A stretch of DNA of 49,164 nt. It comes from Lingula anatina. Taxonomy: Eukaryota > Brachiopoda > Lingulata > Lingulida > Lingulidae. Where the stretch lies: contig NW_019773779.1 of assembly GCF_001039355.2 (NCBI RefSeq), positions 1 through 49,164 on the forward strand. The letters run 5' to 3'. The translations under genes and the position numbers were made by a program. The notes beneath the pieces were generated by a model. It ran no database searches, was not told the DNA's origin, and saw only the letters and a program-made list of their open reading frames with translations. How positions within the stretch are numbered: position 1 is the stretch's first letter; the number at the start of each line of letters is the position of its first letter. Positions 13,600 to 25,126 of the stretch are shown here, piece by piece.

Positions 13600-13757
13600 T
13601 ATAAAGCTTTGTATATGAACCTTTTTTAACATCAAAGTATGGATGTCAGCAATTAAATTAATGGCAGGCTTCATACAATGCTACTAGTACCATGTAATTT
13701 TTTTGTGTCGCTGCATAATTTTTGACATCAAAGTATGAACATCTGAAGTGAAGTCTT
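13600..13757. repeat. Dispersed repeat, copy 1
   Basis: The stretch from AAAGCTTTGTATATGAA through TTGACATCAAAGTATGAA recurs, diverged, at 16380-16517. Shared blocks include CTTTTTTAACATCA, AGTATG, CAGCAATT, CTACTAG and ACCATGT. The family is unidentified. Confidence 0.75.
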
Positions 13758-14113
13758 ATTAACCATTTGGTCATTGATGCAAATATATTTAAGGGGAAAA
13801 AATTCTATGGGAAAGGTGCATAAACACAAAATTTTTGGTGATAAACTTCAAAATGATTGTTATCACAAAAACAGTTTTAGTTTGCATTTTTTTTTGTCTT
13901 TTTCTGAACAAATGGCCTTTTTATCCTCTTATTTTGATGCAGAGCAGACCACTTCTATCAAAAAAGGGGGGGGGGGTCTTTCAAAACCTTGTAAGGTCCT
14001 CTCCCCCCTGCCTATAAGCCTGTCATTATTAGGTAACGTGCTGCCAAGTAAATTTCCCTTATCTTTCTTTTTCTTTTAATTATTAAAGTGTTTCTAAAAT
14101 TTTGTTGTGCTAT

Positions 14114-14314
14114 TATGACTGAAAATCAAGCTCATTCAGTTTATTTCATGCATCATATTGAAATGAGTATGCACCATGTCCGCTTAGTTTACGAGGAGTA
14201 ATTTTCAAATTTTATGGCTGAGAATCAAACTTATTCAGTTTATTTCATGCATCATGTTGAAATGAGTATGTATCATGCCCAATATGTTTACATGGAGTTA
14301 TTTTCAAATTTTAT
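14114..14314. repeat. Tandem duplication, about 98-bp unit, two copies
   Basis: Both units share TTATTTCATGCATCAT, TTGAAATGAGTATG and ATTTTCAAATTTTATG in the same order. Copy starts are near 14115 and 14213. Confidence 0.85.
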
Positions 14315-15471
14315 GCCCAGGAGCAGGGGGGGAATGAGTTAAATTCTCAGTGAACCTCATCTGCCCAGGTACAGGTACAACACAAGGGTGACACTCATTA
14401 TTTAGTCCATGAATGGGAATTAGCTTTGATGCAATATATGTATGAATGGTGGCATTATACCATACATCATAGAGGGTTATTATATATGTGATCTACATGA
14501 AATAACAAGGATGTGAGTATCTGTGAGTAGTTAGTGGACATGAAACTGGACCTTAAAGTGGACATGAGATGGCCAAAGATGAAAACCTATATTGGTGAGT
14601 TTGGAATGGAAATGTTTATTTAAATAACCCAAAATTAACAACATGCTCTCAGAATGTGATGATGAAAAAATATTATCACTTGGAGCATTAGAAATGAGGT
14701 TTATAGAAGAATAGACTGAATAATATTTAAAGTTAAAATTGTCCCAGCTACCAGTATATATTTATAAAAGAGAAATACATGTACCACTCACTGGCAGGCC
14801 CATGGGCAAGGGGGGTTAGGAAGATTCAAAAGAATCACAGTTTTGGTTGGAAAAGTTCTGCTCTGAATCATATTTTTCCTGGTACTAATGCCATCTATTA
14901 AGTCAACTTAGAGGTAAAAAGGTCCAATTTTCAGAAGAAGAGACCCCTTATTAAGTTCCAGGCTGCAAGTCTCACTGGGATTTAGTTGTTGTATCTCTGA
15001 ACCTTCTGATCCCTAGTGGAGTAAAAAAAACCACAGCAACCTTTTCAGGACCACTATTTATGTACATGGTTTATTTCATTATCATCCTTGTGACCAAAAT
15101 ACACTGCAGTTGTGTTAACTAGATATTGATTAGAGATTTGGGCCTCAGTTTTGATTTTATGTTTTTTTCCTCTGAAATTTGTCAATTAAATTACAAAAAA
15201 AAAAAAAAAAAAATCAGAAGGAAACTGGTAGAACTGAAAGCTCGTGAGTTGGTTCCCTTGCAAAAAGATTTCCTGTGGGATCCTTTGTATAATTTCCTTT
15301 GGGAACCTGTAGGATCATATGTTAGTGAGGAATCTGTGTGAGGGAGTATTCCGAGTTGAAAAGTGTACATTTAAGCTTGGTGTTGTTCACCATAAAAATA
15401 TTGCATTTTATTCACCGTCATCACTCACTTGCGTGTTTAAGTACCTACTGATCTTTGTTTATCATCCACAG

Positions 15472-15584
15472 CAGTTAATGAGCGATTAAAAATCAATACA
15501 TACTCAATGGAATGTGCTTCTGTAGTGATCGTGGAGCCGAGCTCGGCAAACGGATCAATAAACCCAGTAAAACAACAACAGTAG
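15472..15584 (+). CDS. Doubtful alternative terminal exon
   Basis: A good acceptor (tttatcatccacag) ends at 15471. From there one frame, in the phase 1 register used by exon A, reads 36 full codons before TAG at 15582. The peptide starts AVNERLKINTYSMECASVV and ends PVKQQQ. The DNA is locally richer in GC and CpG than the surrounding intron. Against it: the antisense strand is also open here (15437-15622), no poly(A) signal lies close by, and no motif is recognised. It could equally be a conserved non-coding element or chance. Confidence 0.22.
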
Positions 15585-15807
15585 TGTCCCTTTGATGTTA
15601 CGCCATGATTAGGAATTATCAAGCTGTCATGAGCTTGAACACATTTAGTGTTAACCCCACTTTAAGTCGCCCACTCCTGCTCAGGTAACCTTGCTCAGGT
15701 GCTGGCTCGAGTTGGGGAGGAGAAGGGGGGAGGTGCTTATTTTCCCGTATTTTTATTTTTTTTTTTTTTGTCTCATTAGAGCCTGTATATTTGTATGTAT
15801 GTGCGAG

Positions 15808-15810
<3 letters not shown>

Positions 15811-15843
<33 letters not shown>

Positions 15844-15922
15844 TGTGTGTGTACATGAATGTTAAGTTTACAGTGATTAGCAGTTATTATTTGTTGCACG
15901 CACACACACACACACACACACA
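15811..15922. repeat. (GT)n tract followed by (CA)n tract
   Basis: (GT)n spans 15811-15853 with one interruption and (CA)n spans 15901-15922. The two lie in inverted relation about 48 bp apart. Confidence 0.9.
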
Positions 15923-16379
15923 ATGTTATAAGTAGCTGAGACCTTATTGAGTTTCCTCTGTGAAATTAATGAAAATTAAGATAGGAATTGATTCAGTTTT
16001 TTATCCCATAACATCATCAGATTGGGGGAAATTGTATTTTGTCTCTCATTTGAAGTCTTGTAATATAATAAAGACCCAGTGTTCAGTAACAGAAGAAGAC
16101 ATTTCTGACAAAATTTCATTTAGTGATGGAATAGCATTACAATTAATGGATCATTTTTTATATTCACTCTAACATATATGAAACTATTGATCATAGGAAT
16201 TTTTAACCAAGACTTAACCCAGATAAAGTCCAATCAATGATATTTTTGTCAAGAGCAGTATGAAAAATATGATAAAACATCTAAATTAACATTAAGTTGT
16301 CACACTTCTATCTACAAAAGAAACTGCATACTTGAAGTAGAACTCAGTGGCAGATAATACCCAATGGTGAATTTAGATG

Positions 16380-16517
16380 TAAAGCTTTGTATATGAAGCT
16401 TTTTTAACATCAGAGTATGAATAACAGCAATTGAACAATATGATACAATCCTACTAGAACCATGTTGTTTTCAGTGTCTCTGCGTAACTTTTGACATCAA
16501 AGTATAAGTGAAGTATT
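16380..16517. repeat. Dispersed repeat, copy 2
   Basis: Diverged direct copy of 13600-13757, about 2.8 kb away. No terminal repeats or coding sequence are visible. Confidence 0.75.
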
Positions 16518-17316
16518 TTGAAGTACTGTACAAAAAGACAAAAAGGGTAACCCAAAAAAAAAATTCGCAAGAGATATTATTCTAAAAAAGTTAGGACATT
16601 TTCATATCCATGGGATGAGTCTTCATGAGGACAAATGCGTTTTTCTTCAAAAAATATTTCACCACATGTGACTGCTGTTTAAGTACTGAGAAACAATCAT
16701 TTAAATGACAGTTCTAGGGAAAAATCTTGAGAAGAAAAAAGGATGATTTTAGGCCCTTACGGAACAAAAAGAGACTGATCGTGACTGTAGCATGGTACTA
16801 CCGCCTACACACTATAGAGACACGCAATCATACAATCTGATTCATTATGCTCTTACATGTTCATAAAATCATTTACACCATTAAGAGATTAAATGCTTCC
16901 TTGACGGCATCTTTGATTTCTTCAATATGTCAGAGTGGAGGGAAAACAACTCGCCTCAAAAACCTACATTGATTTTGGATACTTTACCCATAATCTTTTT
17001 CCAATAGATATTTTTGAGTTGATAAACTGTTGCCACACTTTGGTGCTCTGAATACGATAAACAGAACATTGGATTGAGTAGTAGTAATTGTGAATTATAA
17101 AAATAGCTATAATTGAGATATTTGTATGACTAGAAAGTGAATGTATGTCTTTTAAGTTTGTTTTTGCTAAAAACATTAGAGACAAACACTGCCAATTTGT
17201 GATCATTATTTGGTAGAATTTGTAGTTTGCAGTGAACAGATTTTGTGTCTGGGAAAGGAAAAAGGATAAGAAAAGGCAAAGAAAAGACATTCATTTGATG
17301 AGAAATTAATTTACAG

Positions 17317-17522
17317 GGAATTTAGTCTTTTTGAAATTCCCAAAGGAGTTGAAACACATTGAATGGCTATTGACTATTGAAAAAAAGAAAAAGAAATTCA
17401 AAAAGCAGAACAATTTACAGACAGCTGCTGAGAAAGTTTTGGATAAAAAATGGCCTTTATTTGGAGAATCCTTCGTTGGTGCCTTGGAGGCATTGGTAGA
17501 AAATACACACACCGGAGAAATG
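17317..17522 (+). CDS. Doubtful exon in the large intron
   Basis: An acceptor (aatttacag) ends at 17316 and a consensus donor ATG|GTAAGT follows 17522. The 206-bp interval is open in one frame, with a lysine-rich run and then a segment including AAEKVLDKKWPLFGESFVG that reads like real protein. Entry is in the phase 1 register of exon A, but exit is phase 0, which does not join to exon B (phase 1). It could be a terminal exon by read-through (VSP then stop), an exon of another transcript, or chance. No start codon lies in this frame near the 5' side. Confidence 0.28.
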
Positions 17523-18098
17523 GTAAGTCCATAAAACAAGAGGTTTTTCATTCTGAGTTAATGTTTTAAAACTTGGATATGCATTCTAAAGGGCAAAATT
17601 TAAAGACAACACTGCATAATCACTTCAAATGAAATTATTGTAGTTGTTCAACTTTTATGTGATCTGAGATAATACTCGTAAATAAGTGAGTGTCTGAGAA
17701 ATTGACACAGTAATGCAGAAATGTTGATTATCTATGTAATTTGGTCATCATGCTGAATTGCTGATTCAAAAGGCGAACACTTTAAGGATATTTATAGAAA
17801 CTAAAGGCTATTTTTGCACTGGCTTGAGTTATACTACATGAACTTAAATCTGTAGAAGCCTTTCTCTCTCAGTAAACACATATCTGTAAAATAACAATAG
17901 GTCATCAGTATTCTTATGTGTGAACAATGGCTACTATATTGGGCATCTAAGGGTTATTTCAGGAACAGAATTGTTGAAGCCATGAATGTTATTGTACACC
18001 TTTGGAAAACACGAGAGAACGATGATTTGATACCTTTTGGTGGAAAAGATTTTGGATTAACTAAGATGGAGACAAACCATCCAAAACAAGTCTAGTAA

Positions 18099-18124
18099 TT
18101 TTTTTTTTTTTTTTTTTTTTTTTT
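18099..18124. repeat. Poly-T tract
   Basis: About 26 consecutive T. No adjoining retroelement or target duplication was recognised. Confidence 0.9.
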
Positions 18125-18989
18125 GCACCAAAAGATATCAAATACTCTTTTTCTCAATAGAAGTGAAGTTCTTTCAAATTTGTTTTGATCTGACTCCCAG
18201 ACATCAAAGATGGCTTTATCCCCACCTGGAAATGCATTATCAATAAAAACTGTTCACTCCATTGGTCTTTTATTTCTGCTTTACATGACTTTCCTTTGCA
18301 GAAGGATGTAGCCACATGGCCCTGTATGATATATTAAGTTACATGTTGTAGTTTTTTGACAGCCAATAAGCTATTTGACAGTGACAAAGTGTAGTCATTT
18401 GATAACTACAGTACCACAGGTCGGAGGGTCCTTGGGGAAGGGAGTGAGGGATTGGAACGAACCACTCTTTTGGCTTGGAAAAGGTCCATTTTGAATGAAA
18501 ATATTATAAAGCCTCTTTCATGTATTATAGTAAAAACGCACTGTAAAAAGGTACACTTTTTTCAGAAAGAGACCCCCCCCCATTTGAAAAATGCTGACTG
18601 TAGCCCTGACTTAGTAAAACCCGACCTTGCAATTATTTGAAAATTACTGATTCTGCAGAATTATATCAATGTTAATAATGATATATTGTTTCATTGACAG
18701 CATTCACAGCTTCTTTTCTAGAGGAATTAAGGAAAGACTCAGTAGATATTGATTAACCTTTAGGAAAATGAATACCACTTCCTTAGGCAAAGGGAGATGA
18801 TATCTTACAGTAGTTTTTTTATATGTAAACAGTAATGCATTGATTTATTCTACCTTAGATATAGAATACATGGGATGTGCTTTTAACAGATTTTGACAAA
18901 CTGTTGGGGATACTATGAACAATATATTGGGCTTTTTTATTTTATTTTGATACTGCACAAAGTGCTTGCTGCTAATTCCTGATTAGACA

Positions 18990-19085
18990 CAGAATAGCTT
19001 CCTTGCGAGGATTATGCAACAAGCATTCAAGTGGGTCGGCCATATTTGATCTGCGGATCTGTTAGTCTGCTGTTCGCACAGAAAT
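18990..19085 (-). mobile_element. MITE family 2, half copy (reverse)
   Basis: Read on the minus strand it matches the left half of the element at 36023: CAGCAGACTAACAGATCC, then ATATGG, GACCCACTTGAATGC and TTGTTG. The other half is missing. Confidence 0.7.
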
Positions 19086-19327
19086 ACCAGTGTCAATGAT
19101 TGGAAATGCCAGTGAAGATTTTTTTCCAAACACTTTCAGAAATATTTATTTGACTGTTAATGGGCAAAAACATAGGCTCAATCCTCAGAATTCATGGCAT
19201 TAATTACATGGAAATGCAATATGATCATATTGAAGATTTGAAAGGGAATAACCGACAGAAGACTATTATGGGTCCAAAAGTTGATGAGTCAGCACATTTC
19301 CTAGGGGAGCATCTTGTTAGCCCTTTT

Positions 19328-19600
19328 AGAAATGTAATATCTGTCAGTAATCAGAAGGCAAGAGTTGAATCTAGTTCACACTTGCTTTTTAATGCATGAC
19401 CTGAACCGGTCTTGGATGATCCATGTTATAGGTTACTAGACAAAATGCATAGAAATTTCATATCTTTCCGTAACGGAAGGAGAAAGTTGAAACCAATTTA
19501 CACTTGTCACCACTTATGCATGGCCTGAATCGGTCTTGGATGATTCATGTTTTGGGTTACTTGAGAAAATGTGTAGAAATATCATATCTTTCAGTAATCA
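19328..19600. repeat. Tandem repeat, about 124-bp unit, just over two copies
   Basis: Shared blocks recur at about 124-bp spacing: ATATCTxTCAGTAATCA (19337, 19461, 19585), GTTGAA...CACTTG, ATGCATGxCCTGAA and CGGTCTTGGATGATxCATG. Short open frames here arise from the repeat. Confidence 0.85.
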
Positions 19601-20737
19601 TTTCAATTCGTACTTTCCTCCTCTGGAAAATGTTCTGAACTGGTCACAGAAACGTCATCCAAAAAATATGATTATTTTACAAAAAGAATGCAGCAATAAA
19701 TATTGTTCTCAACCGATAATTATTGGATATCTATGACTTTAGCCTGAATGGAGTTTGACCAAAATTTCTAGTTTTAATTCAGTTCTTTAGCCAAACAGGA
19801 TGAAAAAGATTTAAGTTACATCAAGAGAATTTGATATTGTCATCTGGCAGATCTTGTGAACCTAGGATACCATTATTGGTTAACCAATTAATTAGTTAAT
19901 TAATTTGGTGTGTGTGTGCTAGACTTTCTTTTTTTTTTTTTTTTTGTTTTATTATTTTGAATCTTACAAAGCTCTAACCTGGATCAAAAAAAGATTCAAT
20001 TCAGTGACAAGTGAATGCTTCTACTTTAGCTATAATTATTGAAGTCAGTGATTAGGTCAGTCTTTTATGGTCTGTGGCATTTTTTTTTTTTTTTTGCCAT
20101 ATCCTTTGTATTGACATCATTTCTATCACCATAATCTGGTGACTAATAACAAAATTTGATTTTTGATTAGATCATGCAACTTGTTCTTCAGCTAGGAAAT
20201 AAGTTTATAGAGTAATTTACTTTAGGCTATTTCTTGCTCAGCGGGTTCTGCTTTTTAAGTCTCAGGGTTTTAGATTAGAAGGCAACCCTAGTTTTTCATT
20301 GGGGAAATAGGATTTTTTGTGATGTTCTTTGAGTTATTTTTTGATAAGTGGAACTGACAATGTGAAGTGATTTTATCTTCCTTATGATTTTGAAGATTTT
20401 TTTTTTTTGATGAAAACATATTTCCTGAGCACAACACATTTATTGTTTGATTTAATAACATGTAGCTATATTTAGAGACACAAAGGGTGAGCTGTTTAAG
20501 ATGTTGATAATAAGCTTTGATAAATTTTATTTTGTATGAGGAAGAAAATTAGGAGAGGAAAAGATTGTGTGGGTGTACTTGTGCACTTGCATCACAGTAT
20601 CTGTCTTTGTGTTGTGTTTGTGTGTATGTACACATTTGTGCATGCATAAGTCTGCGTATGCATGTTTGTGGGTGTTATAGTTTTAAAGAAGTCAGAGCCA
20701 ACTGATAATCCACATTCCGTGTTTGTCTGTGAGTCTC

Positions 20738-20740
<3 letters not shown>

Positions 20741-20785
<45 letters not shown>
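20741..20785. repeat. (GT)n microsatellite
   Basis: Uninterrupted GT dinucleotides. The Cys-Val and Thr-His open frames over it are simple-repeat artefacts. Confidence 0.95.
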
Positions 20786-20786
<1 letters not shown>

Positions 20787-22151
20787 ACTTATGTGCACAT
20801 GTATTAGCCTGTGTATACATGTGACATATTGTACAGGTATGTGTATGTGTTAATTTATGATTTAAAAATTGTTAGAGTCAATCAATTTGAATCCAGTGCT
20901 TAGTGCAATGTATACGTAGAATCCGAACACATGCTCTTTTTTAATTTATAGCTTAGCTATAAGTAATATCTGATTGGAAAAATAGATTGTAAAATTGGAT
21001 AAAGATTGAAAAAAAGAGTGAAAGAGAAAAAATAACGAATGAAAGAGAAACAGGGGAATAAGTGAGTTAAAATATGAATAATGAATTATGAAAAAAATAA
21101 TGGGTTAATAATCATAGCATAGAATGCAGTGTAGAAACGTTAATTTGAAACTGGAAAAAAATGAAGTATTTTTTTCAGTTATCTAAGTATGCAGCATTAT
21201 TTTAACCTCAGGTTTTTATAGGACAGAAAGGTCTTTGGAGGAGAATGAAATGAGTTTTGCACTCTTTATATATCACAGGAGAGAGCTGATATTTGTGATA
21301 TTGAACCTGACATTGCACGCTCATAAACTATTTTTACGTAGGAAGGTTTTCACACATAGACAGTCCTCAGTATACAGTGATTACTGTGTAAAGATATTGT
21401 TTGACTCACATTAGCAAGATATTTGTTTTACCACATACTTCGGGGGTGTCTTGTTTAAACAGTGACATATTAATAAAAAGTTGTAAGATATGTTTCATAT
21501 TTTACCATTGGCACAAATGATTGAATTATTTAGTGACCCAATCAACCTACACGTGCAACTCAAAAAAAAAATAAATAAATAAATAAAGTGAATAACTGAA
21601 ATGATCAGAATGACATAAAAGTAAAGTAAACAAAACTAAAGAGATTTGTTTTTTATTTTGTTTTGATACATCACACTACATGCCCTCTTCCCAAGGTCGT
21701 GGATCAATTTTTTTCTCAATGTTTTCATGGGAGTAGCAATATAGCACTATAGATTCAGGAATCGTCAATAAGATCAAGTACGTAAAATTTGTATTGGTAT
21801 ATGTGGATGTGGATTACCCATGCTTCAGCGGTTAGAGATTGGCTAAAAACATATTCATCGATGGTATACTGATAAATAATGATACTTTTTTATCATAATT
21901 TCCTTTTGGTTTTGTCATGAATCCAAGGATTTGAAGGTCATTTAATTAAAAATTCATGCCTGCAGAAAAAGTTCAAATGTTATTTTAATGAAGAACATTT
22001 TGTACTGAAAAGTCACTGATTATTAAAAAAAAAAAGAAAAAAAATTAGCAGACAGGGATTAAGGGTGGATATGGGGGGAGGGGGTGGCTATAAGAATTTT
22101 TGGAAAAGTACATGCACTTTGAATCAAAAATTAAATGTTCTATGGTTGCAT

Positions 22152-22275
22152 AAACAGATGACCCATGAACTAACTGATCTGCCGACTAAATATGGCTGAT
22201 CCCACTTGATAGCAAGCCACCTAATCCCCCTGATCCCAGTCTCCCTGCCTCCACAAGCGCCATCCCTGCAGGGGT
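22152..22275 (+). mobile_element. MITE family 2, half copy (forward)
   Basis: Matches the left half of the element at 9997: ACTAACTGATC, CCGACTAAATATGG, then CCCTGA...GTCTCCCTGCCTCCACA. No matching right end is found nearby. Confidence 0.65.
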
Positions 22276-22500
22276 CTAGCAATTAAACCTTGGATTGCAG
22301 TATTAATCCATTAAATGAATGTGTGTGGAGACAGGGAGTCATGTTCAGTCAACTATGGGGGATATTTTCCACTGAGCAAATGTTCCTATAATTATTATTA
22401 TTATTAATTTTTTTTTGCAACTTGATCCAGAAGTTGAAAAAGATGTGAGTAAAAAAAATATTTGATATCGACAATAACAGCTGTGTGGGATTCATCCTTG

Positions 22501-22670
22501 TCAATTGTTGGTCAATGACAGAGGCACTAATGGCACTCTATTCTGAGTAGATGTTTCTAGGAAAATCTATCACGAAGGTTTCTGCTTCAGTCAATTGTGG
22601 GTCAGGGCCAAGAGACTAATGGCACTTCATTCTCGGAAAATATTTCTAGGAAAATCTATCACAAAGGATA
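22501..22670. repeat. Tandem duplication, about 90-bp unit, two copies
   Basis: Copies begin near 22501 and 22591. Shared blocks are TCAATTGT, GGGTCA/TGGTCA, ACTAATGGCAC and TTTCTAGGAAAATCTATCAC. Confidence 0.85.
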
Positions 22671-24089
22671 TAGAGCTTTATTGTTTGACTGTTTTGCAGG
22701 GCCCAAGGGTGCTTCTCTTTAGTCAATCCATTCAGTTGAACTCTGATTCTCTGTCGTGCTGTAGTGCTCATGTGGGCAATGTATTCAAAATGGTCAAAGA
22801 GGGTTTTTGACAACTGAGATTACATTTTTGAAATTGCAGCAAATCTCTCTCCCTTTTTTCATTAGAGTTTTTCATTCCTTCATTCAGGCTTTGTTTATAT
22901 TTTTGTACTTAATTGTAAAGATATATAAGGCAGTCAGGTTAGTCTTTTGAATTAAGCCTTCTTTTGGTGAAGGCCCAAAACAACATCAAGATGTCTTTTC
23001 AGAGAGGACCCTTATAGGGTTTCGCTGTATTTAATTCATATGGGATAAACATTAAATATATGATTATCTATTTATGCAGAGAAATTATGCAGCACTATAG
23101 AATGTTTATATGTCTAGAAAAAATTACAAACATCTTTATTGCTAAAGAGTAAGGGGAATACACTGATTTTCAAGAAATTCCCAGATTTATTAGTGCCCCA
23201 GGAAGCTATTGTCTGAGGGAATTTGGAGGGGGTTATCTCCCCCCCCCCTCTTCCAAGGATGTTCCACCTTTAATCATGGTGATTTGCAAGATTTACTAGG
23301 AGTCAACAGTCTTTCAAGATCATAATGGTCATTATTAGTGCTCTCAGAATATTTATGATCAGAATATTGAATTTTGTAAATTACTAAGAACATAGCTGCA
23401 AATTTCCAGGAGAGTTAAATTTAAAAGAAAATAATTGTGATTTACTATCATCAGGAGAGAAAATTGATTTATTTTGATTAAACCAAATGCAAGAATATTA
23501 TGGACTGAAACTTGTAAAATTTATCAATTATGAATATTTGGAGAATATTTTTGCCTATTGAATATGGTTTATAGAAGTGTACTTGCATATATGCCCATGA
23601 AGTGCTAGAACCTTTTGAGTAAAATGTCTTTTTCAAAATAGGAGATTTTGAATGAATATATTTGCATGAACTCTTAGGAATTCCAAAGCTAGCCAGTTGA
23701 TAAAAAATCCTTTTGTGAATACGAACATGGATTTCTACTTAAAATGGATGAAATCAAATCCTGGCCACAGCAGAGAAATATCAACTTGTTTTGTTCAAAA
23801 TCTAATAGAGAGATATGCTGCTGTGGATTTCCATAATTTGATCATTAAACTCACCTGCAGTGTTTGTTATTCACTCTTCAAAGGGCACTGTATGCAAAAT
23901 TAAAACAAAGGTGTATTCAGACACAGATTCACTCAAACCTATTCAGGTCCAAAATGCAACCAGACTACCAAATTAATTTATAATGAGATCCATCTGTGTG
24001 GACCCATTGAGAATTTTCTACTTAATTACATTGAATAACAAATGTAACCATTTTGTCTTCAGTGACACATTGGTGACCAAAACTGGTTT

Positions 24090-24313
24090 TAGATCCCATT
24101 CTCATAGATATTGAGATCTATCTATCCCCCTGGGGAGTATCACTAGATTGGGGTCAGCTTAACCAGCTTAAATGTCTGTCCTGCCTACTAAAAGCTGTAA
24201 GGGAGTTTACACAATTAACTTCTGTGCGCGGTCAGCTGACAGCAATTTAGCATGAACCCCCAGGGCGTTAGGTCGATCTAGTTGAATCGATCTAAATATC
24301 TGGGAATGCACTC
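24090..24313. mobile_element. MITE family 3 (copy 2)
   Basis: Inverted halves resemble those of the nested element at 10146: GATCTATC, CCTGGGGAGTATCAC, GCTTAAATGTCTGTC, then a right half with AGCAATTTAGCATGA, CCCCAGG and GATCGATCTAAATATCTGGG-like blocks. Ends are approximate. Confidence 0.7.
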
Positions 24314-25125
24314 TGAATGTGGCTCTAGTCCTGCATGTTTATAATGAGATAAAAGGAAACCGATTCATTGGGCAACTCCATAGATGGACTTTCATGCCAT
24401 TCCACATGGTATTCCTAGGATTTTTCTGTATCTTGGGAATTCACAGAACCTCTCTGAACTCACTTCATACTTGTGCTATGATCATGGACCGTGCAGTGCC
24501 TGATTGGGAAGGAAGGACATATAAATTTAAAGATCAGTGTTTAAGCCAGTAGTCTGCAATTTCAAAATGGGAGTTGTTTCTATAAAAAAATGGACCTTTT
24601 TCAAGAAATGACAAGAACTAGATCAGATTCTTATTAAAATTGGATTTTTATTAAAAATGGATTTTTATATGCAAAAGGGCAGCTCTTCCTCTTCCCCCCC
24701 CCTCCCCCACCCCCACCCATGGGCTTGTGAGTCAGATCATAGCTAAAGTACAGGCAGTCACATATTGTTAAAGGTCTGAATGACATCATTAGATTACTAT
24801 AATAATTCACCAGGGATCTAAGATTAATTCAGCAGTTGTGACTCTCCAGAAATCCAAATTTGAAAAAGAAAAAAAATCAGATCTGTAGATTAATATACCA
24901 CAGTAGTGCAACCAGATAAAGGAGGTTTGTAGTGGTCTGTTTGCTGCAAGCAACAATCAGTCATAGACCACAAAATCAAATGTTGGATAATAATTTTGAT
25001 TTACTGGTGCTATATCAGAGAAGGCTTAATCACATGGTCTGGTTCTGTCTGTTTGGTCTTGTCTGTGTTCTCAAACATTTGCCAGAGAAATTTTAGGTTT
25101 ATTATCAAGTGACTCAGGGTGGGGG

Positions 25126-25126
25126 N
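25126..25126. other. Ambiguous base in a G run
   Basis: A single N sits inside a poly-G tract (25118-25138), so the tract length is unreliable. Confidence 0.95.

Noticed and set aside
20592-20853. Thr-His and Cys-Val rich open frames on both strands
   Set aside because: They are translations of the (GT)n microsatellite.
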